Shown: positions 1-8,380, counted from the stretch's first letter. The stretch: 64,000 nucleotides of DNA from Myroides albus (GCF_009711045.1 NZ_WMJX01000002.1:1-64000); one strand, 5' to 3'. The notes: generated from the sequence alone by a model not told the origin. Numbers and translations are program-made.

Positions 1-490
1 AATTTAAGCTTCCATCATCAAATCAGGTAATTGATCATTCAATTTCACATTAATAAATAATTTTAATTAAAAACACAGAAAGCATTGTAAAATTAACCTA
101 AATAAATATATTAATACATAAAAAATACACTTAAATAACAAATATTAAAAAACTTAGAAAGGAAGTTCAGATTAACATCTTTGTTCTATGAAGGAATACA
201 ATAAGTTTTAAAGAATAATGCTATCAGAATACTTAGCAGAGCATTCAAATAGATTAATCTCACTATCCCTATGCTCTTTGCTAATATTAACTTCAACTAA
301 GTTAGCAAGTCCACTATTTGATAGTATAACAAAAGAGTAAAGTCAATCTTTCTGCTATCATATTCTTCACTTTTATTAATCGTATCTACTTATTACACTA
401 ATAATACACATAAAAAACACTCAATAACTAACTATTAATCAACACCTAAAGAAATAATGTGTTTTTTCATCAAAAAAACATCATTTAAAA
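1..490. other. Gene-free AT-rich stretch before tRNA-Leu
   Basis: I see no credible reading frame on either strand. The only structure noted is an imperfect inverted repeat, TTAGCAGAGCAT at 233-244 against ATGCTCTTTGCTAA at 271-284, with a two-base bulge in one arm. It has no T tract, so it is not an obvious terminator. A gene upstream of the window may end here, but nothing in the sequence shows it. Confidence 0.5.
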
Positions 491-522
491 GTTGTGTGCT
501 AAAATATTACATTCTATATTTG
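491..522 (+). promoter_or_regulatory. Bacteroidota-type promoter of tRNA-Leu
   Basis: TTG at 492-494 is followed after 20 bases by TATATTTG at 515-522. This matches the primary sigma consensus of Bacteroidota (TTTG, about 19 bases, TAnnTTTG). Transcription would start near 529, leaving a leader of about 35 bases before the tRNA at 564. Confidence 0.75.
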
Positions 523-563
523 CACTCGCAATACAGAACAACTATTGTAGTCTACATCAAGAC

Positions 564-649
564 GCTCGGGTGGTGGAAGTGGTAGACACGCTGGACTTAA
601 AATCCAGTGGGTAGTAATGCCCGTGCGGGTTCAAGTCCCGCTCCGAGTA
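564..649 (+). tRNA. tRNA-Leu (anticodon UAA)
   Basis: An 86-nt class II tRNA. The acceptor stem GCTCGGG pairs with TCCGAGT with G-U pairs at both ends. The anticodon stem CTGGA/TCCAG encloses CTTAAAA, so the anticodon is TAA (Leu, reads UUA/UUG). There is a long variable arm (GGGTAGTAATGCCC), and the T arm is GCGGG-TTCAAGT-CCCGC. The discriminator is A649. CCA is not encoded. It has its own promoter upstream and a terminator directly after it, so it is a single-gene unit. Confidence 0.95.
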
Positions 650-652
650 CTA

Positions 653-689
653 AAGACCTAAACGACGAATCGTTTAGGTCTTTTTTTTT
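653..689 (+). terminator. Rho-independent terminator after tRNA-Leu
   Basis: AAGACCTAAACGA and TCGTTTAGGTCTT form a 13-bp perfect stem with loop CGAA, followed by a run of nine T. It starts four bases after the tRNA. Confidence 0.93.
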
Positions 690-716
690 ACCTTAAAAGA
701 TAAGCACAGAGTATCC

Positions 717-1271
717 CTAATAAAAAAAAATGATCACTAAGCTACAAACGACTAACCAGTGTAGTTTGATATAAGTACTTACATTTGCCTGATCATTTCC
801 TTCTCTATTATCCCTAAGTTTTTGTAATTGACTCATAGATTCTAAATTCTTCAGCACCTCCATGTCTCTTTCTTGTATACAAAGCACAAAAGATTCTATT
901 TCTTCCCTCTCCTGATTTAGAAATTGCTGTAATGGTCTAATAGGAAACTCATATAATACAGCTACTAAATCAACAATGACAATACCAGGCCTTTTCGTTT
1001 TTCCAAGTATAAAGTTCTGAACTGGCTTCAACTTGGATAAGTCAAAACTATCAAATTGTCGATCTATTGATCTTGATTCTTCTAAACCAAAGAAAGTACT
1101 TATAATTTTCTGATCTAATCTAACATTACTTCCCTTATAAACTCTCTTTGAAAGTTCTTTAATCCGCTTTGGTGAGGGCGAAAGATAATAATCTTCCTTT
1201 CCTTCTTTAATCTTTGTCTGTATATAAAATTGTACTGCTTCAATATAAGCCTGTGAAGTATTCTCTTTCAT
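717..1271 (-). CDS. Unknown protein with C-terminal membrane anchor
   Basis: 184 residues. I do not recognise the family. About 160 soluble, charged residues come first (Lys/Arg-rich near 25-50; hydrophobic stretch IVIVDLVAVLY near 98-108). A single hydrophobic segment at about 167-184 (HWLVVCSLVIIFFY) ends the protein, so it looks tail-anchored with the bulk in the cytoplasm. There is no signal peptide. The ATG at 1271 directly follows the TAA of the 45-codon gene upstream (TAAATG), so the two are probably co-translated. It is divergent from the repeat lipoprotein at 1477. A shared role with the kinase cluster is only inferred from position. Confidence 0.7.
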   Translation of the reverse strand: MKENTSQAYIEAVQFYIQTKIKEGKEDYYLSPSPKRIKELSKRVYKGSNVRLDQKIISTFFGLEESRSIDRQFDSFDLSKLKPVQNFILGKTKRPGIVIVDLVAVLYEFPIRPLQQFLNQEREEIESFVLCIQERDMEVLKNLESMSQLQKLRDNREGNDQANVSTYIKLHWLVVCSLVIIFFY

Positions 1272-1409
1272 TTATGTGGAATTATTAGAATTATCGGAAT
1301 AATTGGAATGACACTTCTCTACTTCTGTATTACTAAGGGTTCTTTGTTGCGAAACATGAGCAATGCAGTATGTGAAAACCATAAATGAAATAAGAAAGGG
1401 CTTATTCAT
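1272..1409 (-). CDS. Small secreted or membrane peptide (45 aa)
   Basis: A short frame that standard length cut-offs miss. It starts at ATG 1409, with an AGAAGG purine run 7 bases upstream (GAGAAGGATAAATG), which is unusual in this phylum. It ends at TAA 1274-1272, immediately before the ATG of the 184-aa gene. The product begins MNKPFLISFMVFTYCIAHVS, a plausible uncleaved signal anchor or signal peptide. It continues with a polar tail rich in Ser, Asn and Thr and a lone Cys near residue 33. No family is recognised. It could be a peptide that works with the tail-anchored protein, or a leader ORF that sets its translation. Confidence 0.5.
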   Translation of the reverse strand: MNKPFLISFMVFTYCIAHVSQQRTLSNTEVEKCHSNYSDNSNNST

Positions 1410-1476
1410 TTATCCTTCTCATACTTCCCTTCATTTCTCAGAGTACTAATAAAAACACTTTAATACACATTAGAAT

Positions 1477-1992
1477 ATGGTACGCAAAACATATCGAATT
1501 TTAATACTGCTAAACCTCAGCTTACTAACATTAGTAAGTTGCGAGAAAAGCGAAATAGAGGAAGGTATTCCAACACAAAATCTAAACAAACAAAATAACT
1601 CAGAAAATTCCGATGAGCCTTACGGGTTTCCTCCTCAAAGTCAAAAATCACCTTTGGGAATTGATATCGATACAGACGAAGCTCCTGAGAAAGATTGGGG
1701 ATTACCGCCGATTAAACCACCAACAAGACCTAAGTCAATTGGAACCGATATCGATACAGAAGAAGCTCCTGAGAAAGATTGGGGATTACCGCCGATTAAA
1801 CCACCAACAAGACCTAAGTCAATTGGAACCGATATCGATACAGAAGAAGCTCCTGAGAAAGATTGGGGATTACCGCCGATTAAACCACCAACAAGACCAA
1901 AATCAATTGGAACCGATATCGATACGGAAGAAGCTCCCGAGAAAGATTGGGGATTACCGCCGATTAAACCACCGACAAGACCTACAAAATAG
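1477..1992 (+). CDS. Lipoprotein made of four 28-residue acidic/proline repeats
   Basis: 171 residues. The signal peptide ends in lipobox LVSC with Cys at about 22, so it should be lipidated and exported. A short Asn/Ser-rich linker follows, and then from about residue 61 four near-identical units of 28 residues with core GTDIDTEEAPEKDWGLPPI followed by KPPTRPKS. A degenerate half unit (DEPYGFPPQS) precedes them. There is no enzymatic domain. The signal peptide identifies this frame; other frames across the array stay open only because the period is a multiple of three. It lies 62 bp before the TPR sensor kinase on the same strand, which suggests one transcript. It could be a surface spacer, a metal-binding Asp/Glu repeat, or a multi-copy peptide precursor. 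Confidence 0.8.
   Translation: MVRKTYRILILLNLSLLTLVSCEKSEIEEGIPTQNLNKQNNSENSDEPYGFPPQSQKSPLGIDIDTDEAPEKDWGLPPIKPPTRPKSIGTDIDTEEAPEKDWGLPPIKPPTRPKSIGTDIDTEEAPEKDWGLPPIKPPTRPKSIGTDIDTEEAPEKDWGLPPIKPPTRPTK
1657..1986 (+). repeat. 84-bp tandem repeat, four copies
   Basis: Units start at 1657, 1741, 1825 and 1909. Units 1 and 2 differ at three bases and units 2 and 3 at two; unit 4 has a few more changes, mainly at its 3' end. Each unit contains GATATCGATAC. The period keeps the frame, so unequal exchange or slippage can change repeat number without breaking the lipoprotein. Confidence 0.97.
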
Positions 1993-2054
1993 ACATTGTA
2001 AGTCACACTAGTTTTGAGCTTTTATCAATGCTAATTTATCTGTAAATTCGAAGA

Positions 2055-3794
2055 ATGAAATTAAAGCGCTACTTTTCATCTTCGAATTTACTCTTATATG
2101 CTATATTGTGTATAGCATTATGCCTTAGTTGCTCGAAAAAAGACAATCCAAATCTGGAAGAATCTAATCTCTTAGGCCGACAATATACAGCACAAGCTGA
2201 CAGTCTCTTTGATTTGGGTGCCTTGGAAAAAGCATTTGAGTTATATCTTCTATCCAATCAAGAACTCAGGGAGATAAATGATCATGAAATGATTACTTAC
2301 AACAATCTCAAGATTGCCACTATCTATCTAACAATTGGAGATGCTAATAGCGCACAAGAAACCATTGCGAAGGAACTTTACTATATCAAAGAAGATGACA
2401 CAAGCTTACAGATATACTCCAATTTAGTTCTGTCTTTGAGTTATACGGAACTCCTTGATTTTGAAAATGCCATTGAATATGCAAAAAAATCACTTGCGAT
2501 AAGTAATGATAAAGAACATCAGATCATCACCAAAAACAATATAGGCTATTTACTCATCGAGAATAAACAATATAAAGAAGCTGAAGAAATCCTTTCCCAA
2601 GTTTTACAGGAATATAAAGACAGTATTAACCCTACTGATTTAGCCAAAATATACAATAACTTAGGGAAGGCAAAGTACAGAATTAACAAAGCAAGTGGTA
2701 GAGATGAATTGTCCTACGCGCTTAAACTAAGAGAAAAAGAAAATGACAAATACGAACTTGTAAGTAGTTATATCGCTCTGAGTGAGTACTACAGCGACAA
2801 AGATGCCAATAACGCATTAAACTACGCTAAAATGGCTTATGAACATATAGAAGACATAAGTAGCAAGAAAGAAAAACTAACTATTCTCGAGATCCTCATA
2901 AACAATAGCGCTATAAATCACCCTATATACAAAAAAAGTGTAACCGATTATATCGCACTCTCTAATCAATTTCACGTTGAAACACAGTTATCGAAAAATC
3001 AATTTGCAAAAATTAGATACGACTACGACAAACACGCCAAAGAAAACAGCAAGCTGAAATACAATTTACAAGTCAAAAACACAACCATAACCAAGCAACA
3101 CAATACAGTATTAGTACTTGTCTGCGTACTCTTGCTAATCCTCCTTGTTGTAACCATTGTCTATTCTAAAATAAAAAAGAAACACATAGTAGAAAAAGGT
3201 AAACAAGTTTATAAAACAGAGAGTAGGATTGCCAAAAAAGTCCACGATGAATTAGCTAATGATATTTTCAACACGTTGATTTACACACAAAACTTTAATC
3301 TACAAGACCCTGAAAAAAAAGAACACCTAATTAAAGATTTAGACGCGATTTACAAAAAGTCGAGAAACATAGCTACTCAATTGAACTCTATCGATACCGA
3401 AGTCAACTTCACTCAGACGCTGACAAACTTATTCAATGAATACACAAGTGAAAAGACTAAAATCATCATCACAGGGATAGACAATATTGACTTCAGTATG
3501 CTGGTAAAAATTCAAAAAATCACCATTTACAGAATCTTACAGGAACTTCTTGTCAATATGACAAAACACAGCATGGCTACACTTGTTGTATTCAAGTTTA
3601 CAAAAGAAGCAAATGGAATCTCAATATACTATAAAGATAACGGCATAGGACTTATCTACGAAGATATTAAAAAGAAGAATGGAATTTCCAATATGGAATC
3701 CCGCATAGAAAATATAAAAGGATATATTATTTTTGACAGAGAAAATGAGATTGGCACAAAACTTTCAATCTACATACCCTATAGATATGTTTAA
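2055..3794 (+). CDS. TPR-containing sensor histidine kinase (lipoprotein)
   Basis: 579 residues. The N-terminal hydrophobic segment ends in CLSC (Cys about 26), a lipobox-like site. Helical TPR-like repeats fill about 40-310, followed by a short coiled region. A transmembrane helix lies at about 350-371 and is followed by Lys-rich residues. The H-box is RIAKKVHDELANDIFN with the likely phospho-acceptor His397. The ATPase part has an N-box (QELLVNMTKHS), a G1-like DNGIGL and a G2-like GISNMESR, ending at 579. This is the usual Bacteroidota TPR kinase of the HisKA_3-like class, with the TPR part outside the inner membrane. The stop overlaps the response regulator start by 8 bp. Its ligand is unknown; the repeat lipoprotein just upstream is a candidate input. 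Confidence 0.88.
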   Translation: MKLKRYFSSSNLLLYAILCIALCLSCSKKDNPNLEESNLLGRQYTAQADSLFDLGALEKAFELYLLSNQELREINDHEMITYNNLKIATIYLTIGDANSAQETIAKELYYIKEDDTSLQIYSNLVLSLSYTELLDFENAIEYAKKSLAISNDKEHQIITKNNIGYLLIENKQYKEAEEILSQVLQEYKDSINPTDLAKIYNNLGKAKYRINKASGRDELSYALKLREKENDKYELVSSYIALSEYYSDKDANNALNYAKMAYEHIEDISSKKEKLTILEILINNSAINHPIYKKSVTDYIALSNQFHVETQLSKNQFAKIRYDYDKHAKENSKLKYNLQVKNTTITKQHNTVLVLVCVLLLILLVVTIVYSKIKKKHIVEKGKQVYKTESRIAKKVHDELANDIFNTLIYTQNFNLQDPEKKEHLIKDLDAIYKKSRNIATQLNSIDTEVNFTQTLTNLFNEYTSEKTKIIITGIDNIDFSMLVKIQKITIYRILQELLVNMTKHSMATLVVFKFTKEANGISIYYKDNGIGLIYEDIKKKNGISNMESRIENIKGYIIFDRENEIGTKLSIYIPYRYV

Positions 3795-4455
3795 AAAGAT
3801 ATTAGTAGTAGAAGATTATGACAGTATAAATGTAGGTATTGTTACAGCACTTTCTGAGAAGTACAGTGCCGAAATATACAATACCAAATATTGTGATGAC
3901 GCTTGGTTGAAAATTCAAAATGCGCACTTAAATTCATCTCCCTTTGATTTGATCATTACTGACTTGTCCTTTGAACAAGATTATCGCGAACAAAAATTAG
4001 AAGGAGGTATTGACTTAATTGAGGTAATCAAGGCCAATTATCCTGATACCAAAATAATTGTTTATTCAATAGAGAACAGATACATAGAGATAAACACTTT
4101 AATAGAAAAGTTAAAGATTGACGCTTATATCAGCAAAGGTCGCAACAGTATCAATGAACTCCATCACGCTATTGAACACATACAATCAACCCCAAACTGT
4201 TATCTATCACCAGATATAGAGGACATAACTACTACTTCAACTGCTTTGATACTTTCTGACGAAGATCTGGAGATTATCAGTTTACTATCCAAGGGCTATA
4301 CACAGCAAGAAATCAGTGCAGTTTTTAAATCCAAATCAAAAACGATCAGTAGTACAAGTAGTATAGAAAAGAGAATTGGAAAATTAAAACTCTCTTTTGA
4401 GGCGAAAAACACAATACACCTTGTCAGTATTGCAAAAGACTTAGGACTCATTTAA
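3787..4455 (+). CDS. Response regulator, REC plus LuxR-type HTH
   Basis: 222 residues from ATG 3787. The receiver domain is about 3-135: acidic ED near residues 8-9, phospho-acceptor Asp59 in DLIITDLSF, and conserved Lys117 in YISKGR. A LuxR/FixJ-like helix-turn-helix lies at about 160-215 (LSDEDLEIISLLSKGYTQQEIS). An in-frame start at 3733 exists, but its extra 18 residues precede the normal REC beginning (MFKKILVVEDYD) and lie inside the kinase gene, so 3787 is preferred. The 8-bp overlap with the kinase indicates translational coupling and a cognate pair. Targets are not visible; the flanking lipoprotein and small membrane protein are candidates. Confidence 0.88.
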   Translation: MFKKILVVEDYDSINVGIVTALSEKYSAEIYNTKYCDDAWLKIQNAHLNSSPFDLIITDLSFEQDYREQKLEGGIDLIEVIKANYPDTKIIVYSIENRYIEINTLIEKLKIDAYISKGRNSINELHHAIEHIQSTPNCYLSPDIEDITTTSTALILSDEDLEIISLLSKGYTQQEISAVFKSKSKTISSTSSIEKRIGKLKLSFEAKNTIHLVSIAKDLGLI

Positions 4456-4559
4456 TTCTAATTTAACAAGAAAAAAACATCCCAATTATGGTTTTCCGTA
4501 CCATAGTTAATTTGAGTTGTCATAATTTAGCATTGAAAACAAATAGCTTTATTTAAAAT

Positions 4560-4910
4560 ATGTTCAAATTGAGACAAGTTGTTATTGTATGTTTAATTCT
4601 AATCTTTAGTATGCTGTGTGTCAAAATAACTTGGAATTTTATCGATGAAAAAAAACAGCAAAGAACAACAGCTGATCAAGAAATAAGCCTACTTCTATCA
4701 GAATACGAGAACAACATACACAACTACGTCAAAGTGTACAAAAAAGCTCTGAATGGCGATAGAACAAGCCTTAAGAAGTATTCTTCATTCATGTTGAAAA
4801 ATGCTGAAATAGAGCAAAGGTTAAATCACTTATTCCTTCAAACAGAGAATGGCGATTACCACAAGAATCAATTTAAAAAACTTCAAAACAAGTTTTTGAA
4901 TCCTAACTAA
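4560..4910 (+). CDS. Small membrane-anchored protein, unknown function
   Basis: 116 residues. One N-terminal hydrophobic segment at about 7-28 (VVIVCLILIFSMLCVKITW) has no good lipobox. It is followed by about 85 charged, probably helical residues rich in Lys, Glu, Asn and Gln. No family is recognised. It lies 104 bp after the response regulator on the same strand. A short inverted repeat, TATGGT/ACCATA at 4487-4505, sits in the gap, so it may be separately controlled. It shares a bidirectional terminator with clpX. Confidence 0.65.
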   Translation: MFKLRQVVIVCLILIFSMLCVKITWNFIDEKKQQRTTADQEISLLLSEYENNIHNYVKVYKKALNGDRTSLKKYSSFMLKNAEIEQRLNHLFLQTENGDYHKNQFKKLQNKFLNPN

Positions 4911-4922
4911 TATTATATTACC

Positions 4923-4953
4923 AAAAAAGCGATAGATTAATCTATCGCTTTTT
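4923..4953. terminator. Bidirectional terminator between the small membrane gene and clpX
   Basis: AAAAAGCGATAGATT and AATCTATCGCTTTTT form a near-perfect hairpin with an A run on one side and a T run on the other, so it can stop both converging transcripts. Confidence 0.9.
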
Positions 4954-4964
4954 ACATTTTATCC

Positions 4965-6206
4965 TTATACAGAAGCTTGAAGTTTCTGTAGTAAATTCTT
5001 ATTTAATGCTTGTTCAGTATACTCTCGATCAACATGTAGTTCTTCAACGTGATCCTGACTTGGCAATTCATACATAGCATCTGTCAAAATAGCTTCACAT
5101 AAAGACCTAAGACCACGAGCCCCTAATTTATATTCCAATGCTTTATCCACAATGTAATCCAAGGCATCCTCTGAAATTGAAAATTTAATATGATCCATTT
5201 CAAACAACTTCTCATATTGCTTTATCAGTGCATTCTTAGGTTCAGTCAAGATTGATCTCAAAGTTTCTCTATCCAAAGGATCCATATAAGTCAATACAGG
5301 TAATCGTCCGATAATCTCCGGAATCAAACCGTAATCTTTAATATCTTTTGGTACTATGTATTGCATTAGGTTTGTCTTATCTACCTTTTCATTCTCTTTC
5401 GTAGCGTTATATCCAACAGCTTGGAAATTTAAACGTTTAGAAATAATGCGTTCAATACCGTCAAAAGCACCACCAGCAACAAACAGAATATTCTTTGTAT
5501 TAACTTCAATAAACTTTTGGTTAGGGTGTTTACGACCACCTTCTGGCGGAACATTCACAACACTTCCCTCTAAGAGTTTAAGCAAAGCTTGTTGCACTCC
5601 TTCTCCTGATACATCACGTGTAATAGAAGGGTTATCACTCTTACGAGCAATCTTATCGATCTCATCAATAAAAATAATCCCTCTTTCAGCGCGATCAACA
5701 TCATAATCTGCTGCCTGCAACAACTTAGTCAAGATACCTTCTACATCCTCTCCTACGTATCCTGCCTCAGTTAGAACTGTTGCATCAACAATAGCCAAAG
5801 GAACATTCAACATACGAGCGATTGTCTTTGCCACTAACGTTTTACCAGTACCAGTTTGCCCTACCATTAAGACATTACTCTTCTCGATTTCAACATCACC
5901 TTCTTCACTATTCGCTTCTTGCAAAAGGCGTTTATAGTGATTATAGACTGCAACGGACATTACTTTTTTAGTTTGATCTTGTCCAATCACATATTCATCT
6001 AAAAAAGCTCGAATCTCTTTTGGTTTTTTTAGTAATAAATCTTTAGCTAAACTTTCCAGCTCCTTCGCTTCTCCATCCTCCTCAACAATTCCGAATGCCT
6101 GCTCAACACATCTATCACAGATATGAGCATCTATACCAGCAATAAGAATATTCGTTTCTGACTCAGGGCGCCCACAGAAAGAACATCTCATTTCTTCTTT
6201 CGCCAT
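4965..6206 (-). CDS. clpX: ATP-dependent Clp protease ATP-binding subunit ClpX
   Basis: 413 residues, normal length. The zinc-binding domain has Cys8, Cys11, Cys30 and Cys33. The AAA+ module has Walker A GQTGTGKT at about 116-123, Walker B IIFIDEID at about 177-184, and a sensor/arginine-finger region with the ClpX-type motif LNFQAVGYN near 260. ClpX is the hexameric unfoldase that feeds substrates to ClpP. It lies 7 bp after clpP and after tig in the same direction, the common tig-clpP-clpX order. The ATG at 6206 gives the standard start of the zinc domain. Confidence 0.98.
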   Translation of the reverse strand: MAKEEMRCSFCGRPESETNILIAGIDAHICDRCVEQAFGIVEEDGEAKELESLAKDLLLKKPKEIRAFLDEYVIGQDQTKKVMSVAVYNHYKRLLQEANSEEGDVEIEKSNVLMVGQTGTGKTLVAKTIARMLNVPLAIVDATVLTEAGYVGEDVEGILTKLLQAADYDVDRAERGIIFIDEIDKIARKSDNPSITRDVSGEGVQQALLKLLEGSVVNVPPEGGRKHPNQKFIEVNTKNILFVAGGAFDGIERIISKRLNFQAVGYNATKENEKVDKTNLMQYIVPKDIKDYGLIPEIIGRLPVLTYMDPLDRETLRSILTEPKNALIKQYEKLFEMDHIKFSISEDALDYIVDKALEYKLGARGLRSLCEAILTDAMYELPSQDHVEELHVDREYTEQALNKNLLQKLQASV

Positions 6207-6213
6207 ATATAAT

Positions 6214-6873
6214 TTATTCTCTAATTAATACCTCATCAATCATTCCATACTCTTTTGCCTCTTGAGCGATCATCCAATAGTCTCTATCACTATCGTGGTG
6301 AACTTTCTCCATAGACTGTCCAGAATGTTTTGAAATGATTTGATACAGTTCATCTTTTAACTTCATAATCTCTCTTGCTGTAATCTCGATATCAGATGCC
6401 TGACCTTGAGCTCCACCTAATGGTTGGTGAATCATCACACGAGAATGTGGTAAAGCAGAACGCTTACCTGCAGCTCCAGCACATAACAATACTGCTCCCA
6501 TTGATGCAGCCATTCCTGTACAGATAGTTGCTACATCTGGTTTAATGAATTGCATAGTATCATAGATACCTAAACCTGCATACACTCCTCCTCCAGGAGA
6601 GTTTACATAAATACTAATATCTTTCTCATTATCCACACTCTCCAAGAACAATAATTGCGCTTGAATAATATTTGCTACATAATCGTCAATAGCTGTACCT
6701 AAAAAGATAACTCTATCCATCATTAAACGAGAGAATACATCCATTGAAGCTACATTCATTTGACGCTCTTCAATAATGTATGGAGTCATACTACTAACGA
6801 TTTTGTCATAGTACATACTATTTATACCGTGATGCTTAGTTGCATACTTTTGAAACTCTTTTCCGTAATCCAT
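6214..6873 (-). CDS. clpP: ATP-dependent Clp protease proteolytic subunit ClpP
   Basis: 219 residues. The catalytic triad is recognisable: Ser124 in GMAASMGA, His149 in [10 protein letters not shown] and Asp198 in DRDYW. It is a cytoplasmic serine protease that forms tetradecamers and partners ClpX. The N-terminal extension of about 30 residues before the conserved core may act as a propeptide. It lies between tig (82 bp upstream, with a hairpin in the gap) and clpX (7 bp downstream). Confidence 0.98.
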   Translation of the reverse strand: MDYGKEFQKYATKHHGINSMYYDKIVSSMTPYIIEERQMNVASMDVFSRLMMDRVIFLGTAIDDYVANIIQAQLLFLESVDNEKDISIYVNSPGGGVYAGLGIYDTMQFIKPDVATICTGMAASMGAVLLCAGAAGKRSALPHSRVMIHQPLGGAQGQASDIEITAREIMKLKDELYQIISKHSGQSMEKVHHDSDRDYWMIAQEAKEYGMIDEVLIRE

Positions 6874-6903
6874 TTTTATTTACTTTTTTAGTATTAAAAA
6901 ATA

Positions 6904-6929
6904 AGCGTCTCTCCTTTCGGGAAGACGCT
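6904..6929 (-). terminator. Hairpin between tig and clpP
   Basis: AGCGTCT/AGACGCT plus an inner TCC/GGA pairing form a hairpin with one bulge. On the minus strand it is followed by TATTTTTTAA. It can end tig transcripts or attenuate read-through into clpP and clpX, whose start is 31 bp further on. Confidence 0.7.
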
Positions 6930-6955
6930 CAAATATACTTATTTTTTTTCGGAAA

Positions 6956-8281
6956 TTATTCTCCGTACATTTCCTTTACGAAATCTTTATAAGAAACTTC
7001 TTTTTCTTTAGCATTTACTTTTTCAGTAAACAATGCTAACATTTTATCGTTCATTACTTGCTCAGAAATACGTCTTACTTCTTCTTGGTTAGACATAACT
7101 CTTGCTACGATATCTTCAACTGTTTTATCATCTGGTTCAGCTTGTCCAAATTGAGCTAACTGATCTTTGATTAACTTAACAGTGAAAGCTTTAATTTCTT
7201 CGAAGTCTAATTGTAAATCATATTGTGACATCACTTTTCCTTCGATCAATTGGTAACGTAAACCTTTTTCAGATTTAGCATACTCCTCAGCTGCTTGTTC
7301 TGCAGTCATTGGAGTTTCACCAGCTGATTGTAACCACTTAGTTAAAAACGCTGCTGGTAAATCAAATGAAGTACTTTCTAATAAGTGCTCATAAACATCA
7401 TTTACAAACTTTTGGTCAGCTTGTCCTGCAAATTGTTTCTCAGCATCTTCTTTGATTTTTTCTTTCAATTGCTCAACTGAAGTTACAACTCCTTCACCGA
7501 ATAATTTATCAAATAATTCTTGATTTAATTCAGCTAATTCAGTTTCGTTGATTTCTTTAATTGTAAATACAACATCTACTTCTAAACCGTGAACTTTATC
7601 GTGGTCAACTGCTAAGTACTCCATAAGTTTGTGATCGTCATCGAACAATCCTTTTGTACTAACAGTTACTTGGTCACCTACTTTCTTGTTTAAGAATTTC
7701 TTTTGGTTTGTTTTAGTTCTAAAAGCAGAAACTGCAATCTTAACTTCATTGTTGATTCCCTCCTCCTCATTTGTGAAAGTACCAACCATTTCTGAAGTTT
7801 CCTCTACTGTCTCTTTAGAAATTAGTTTACCGTATTGTTTTTGAATATATTCAACTTGCTCATCTAACATAGCGTCATCAGCAACAACTTTGAATTTATT
7901 AATTTTGTTTTTTCCTTCTAAATCTACAGTGAATTCAGGAGTTAATCCTAATTCAAAATCAAATTTTAATACATCTGCATCCCAGTCAAAAGTTTCATCT
8001 GCCACTGGAAGTGGGTTTCCTAAAATATCGATTTTCTCTTCTACAAGATAATTATTCAATTTGTCTTGCAAAATTTTGTTTACTTCTTCAAACATTACCG
8101 CTTTACCGTATTGTTTAACGATTAAACTCATTGGCACTGCTCCTTTTCTAAATCCAGGAATACTAGCGTTCTTTTTGTAGTTAGATAAAACCTTATCTAC
8201 ATTACCTTGATAATCTTCTTTTGCAAGCTCAATAGTTACGATTGCATTAAGAGCATCTACATTATTTCTTGTAATATTCAT
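6956..8281 (-). CDS. tig: Trigger factor (ribosome-associated chaperone)
   Basis: 441 residues. The N-terminal ribosome-binding domain carries the signature region IPGFRKGAVPMSLI at about 42-55 (GFRxGxxP). The middle region corresponds to the FKBP-like prolyl isomerase domain (about 150-245; sequence divergent, as usual in Bacteroidota). A C-terminal helical chaperone domain follows. It binds nascent chains at the ribosome exit tunnel. It is first in the tig-clpP-clpX group and has its own promoter at 8315-8345. Confidence 0.95.
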   Translation of the reverse strand: MNITRNNVDALNAIVTIELAKEDYQGNVDKVLSNYKKNASIPGFRKGAVPMSLIVKQYGKAVMFEEVNKILQDKLNNYLVEEKIDILGNPLPVADETFDWDADVLKFDFELGLTPEFTVDLEGKNKINKFKVVADDAMLDEQVEYIQKQYGKLISKETVEETSEMVGTFTNEEEGINNEVKIAVSAFRTKTNQKKFLNKKVGDQVTVSTKGLFDDDHKLMEYLAVDHDKVHGLEVDVVFTIKEINETELAELNQELFDKLFGEGVVTSVEQLKEKIKEDAEKQFAGQADQKFVNDVYEHLLESTSFDLPAAFLTKWLQSAGETPMTAEQAAEEYAKSEKGLRYQLIEGKVMSQYDLQLDFEEIKAFTVKLIKDQLAQFGQAEPDDKTVEDIVARVMSNQEEVRRISEQVMNDKMLALFTEKVNAKEKEVSYKDFVKEMYGE

Positions 8282-8308
8282 TTTTTGATGTATTTACATA
8301 ATAAATTT

Positions 8309-8339
8309 GGGTTGCAAAAATAAATTATTTTTACAACCC
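8309..8339. repeat. 31-bp inverted repeat over the tig -7 box
   Basis: Two 15-bp arms, beginning GGGTTG and ending CAACCC, pair with a single mismatch around base 8324. The repeat covers the -7 element of the tig promoter. It could be an operator, or a weak terminator for the membrane protein gene that ends at 8381. Confidence 0.6.
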
Positions 8340-8345
8340 ATCCAA
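8315..8345 (-). promoter_or_regulatory. Promoter of tig
   Basis: On the minus strand TTG (8345-8343) is followed after 20 bases by TATTTTTG (8322-8315), a good Bacteroidota consensus. The start would be near 8308, with a leader of about 27 bases. Confidence 0.65.
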
Positions 8346-8380
8346 GTTTTTAAGTAATTGTATTTCAATCAATAATTTTT

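Noticed and set aside
290-400. Possible third, inverted copy of the 165-bp intergenic element
   Set aside because: A few short blocks (TCCAC, ATCTTTCT) line up with copy B reversed, but gaps are many and the region is AT-rich; not convincing by eye.
1657-1986. CRISPR-like array
   Set aside because: Units are contiguous and coding, with no unique spacers and no cas genes.
1613-2011. Additional plus- and minus-strand ORFs across the repeat array
   Set aside because: The 84-bp period is a multiple of three, so any frame open in one unit stays open in all. Only the frame from 1477 has a signal peptide and lipobox.
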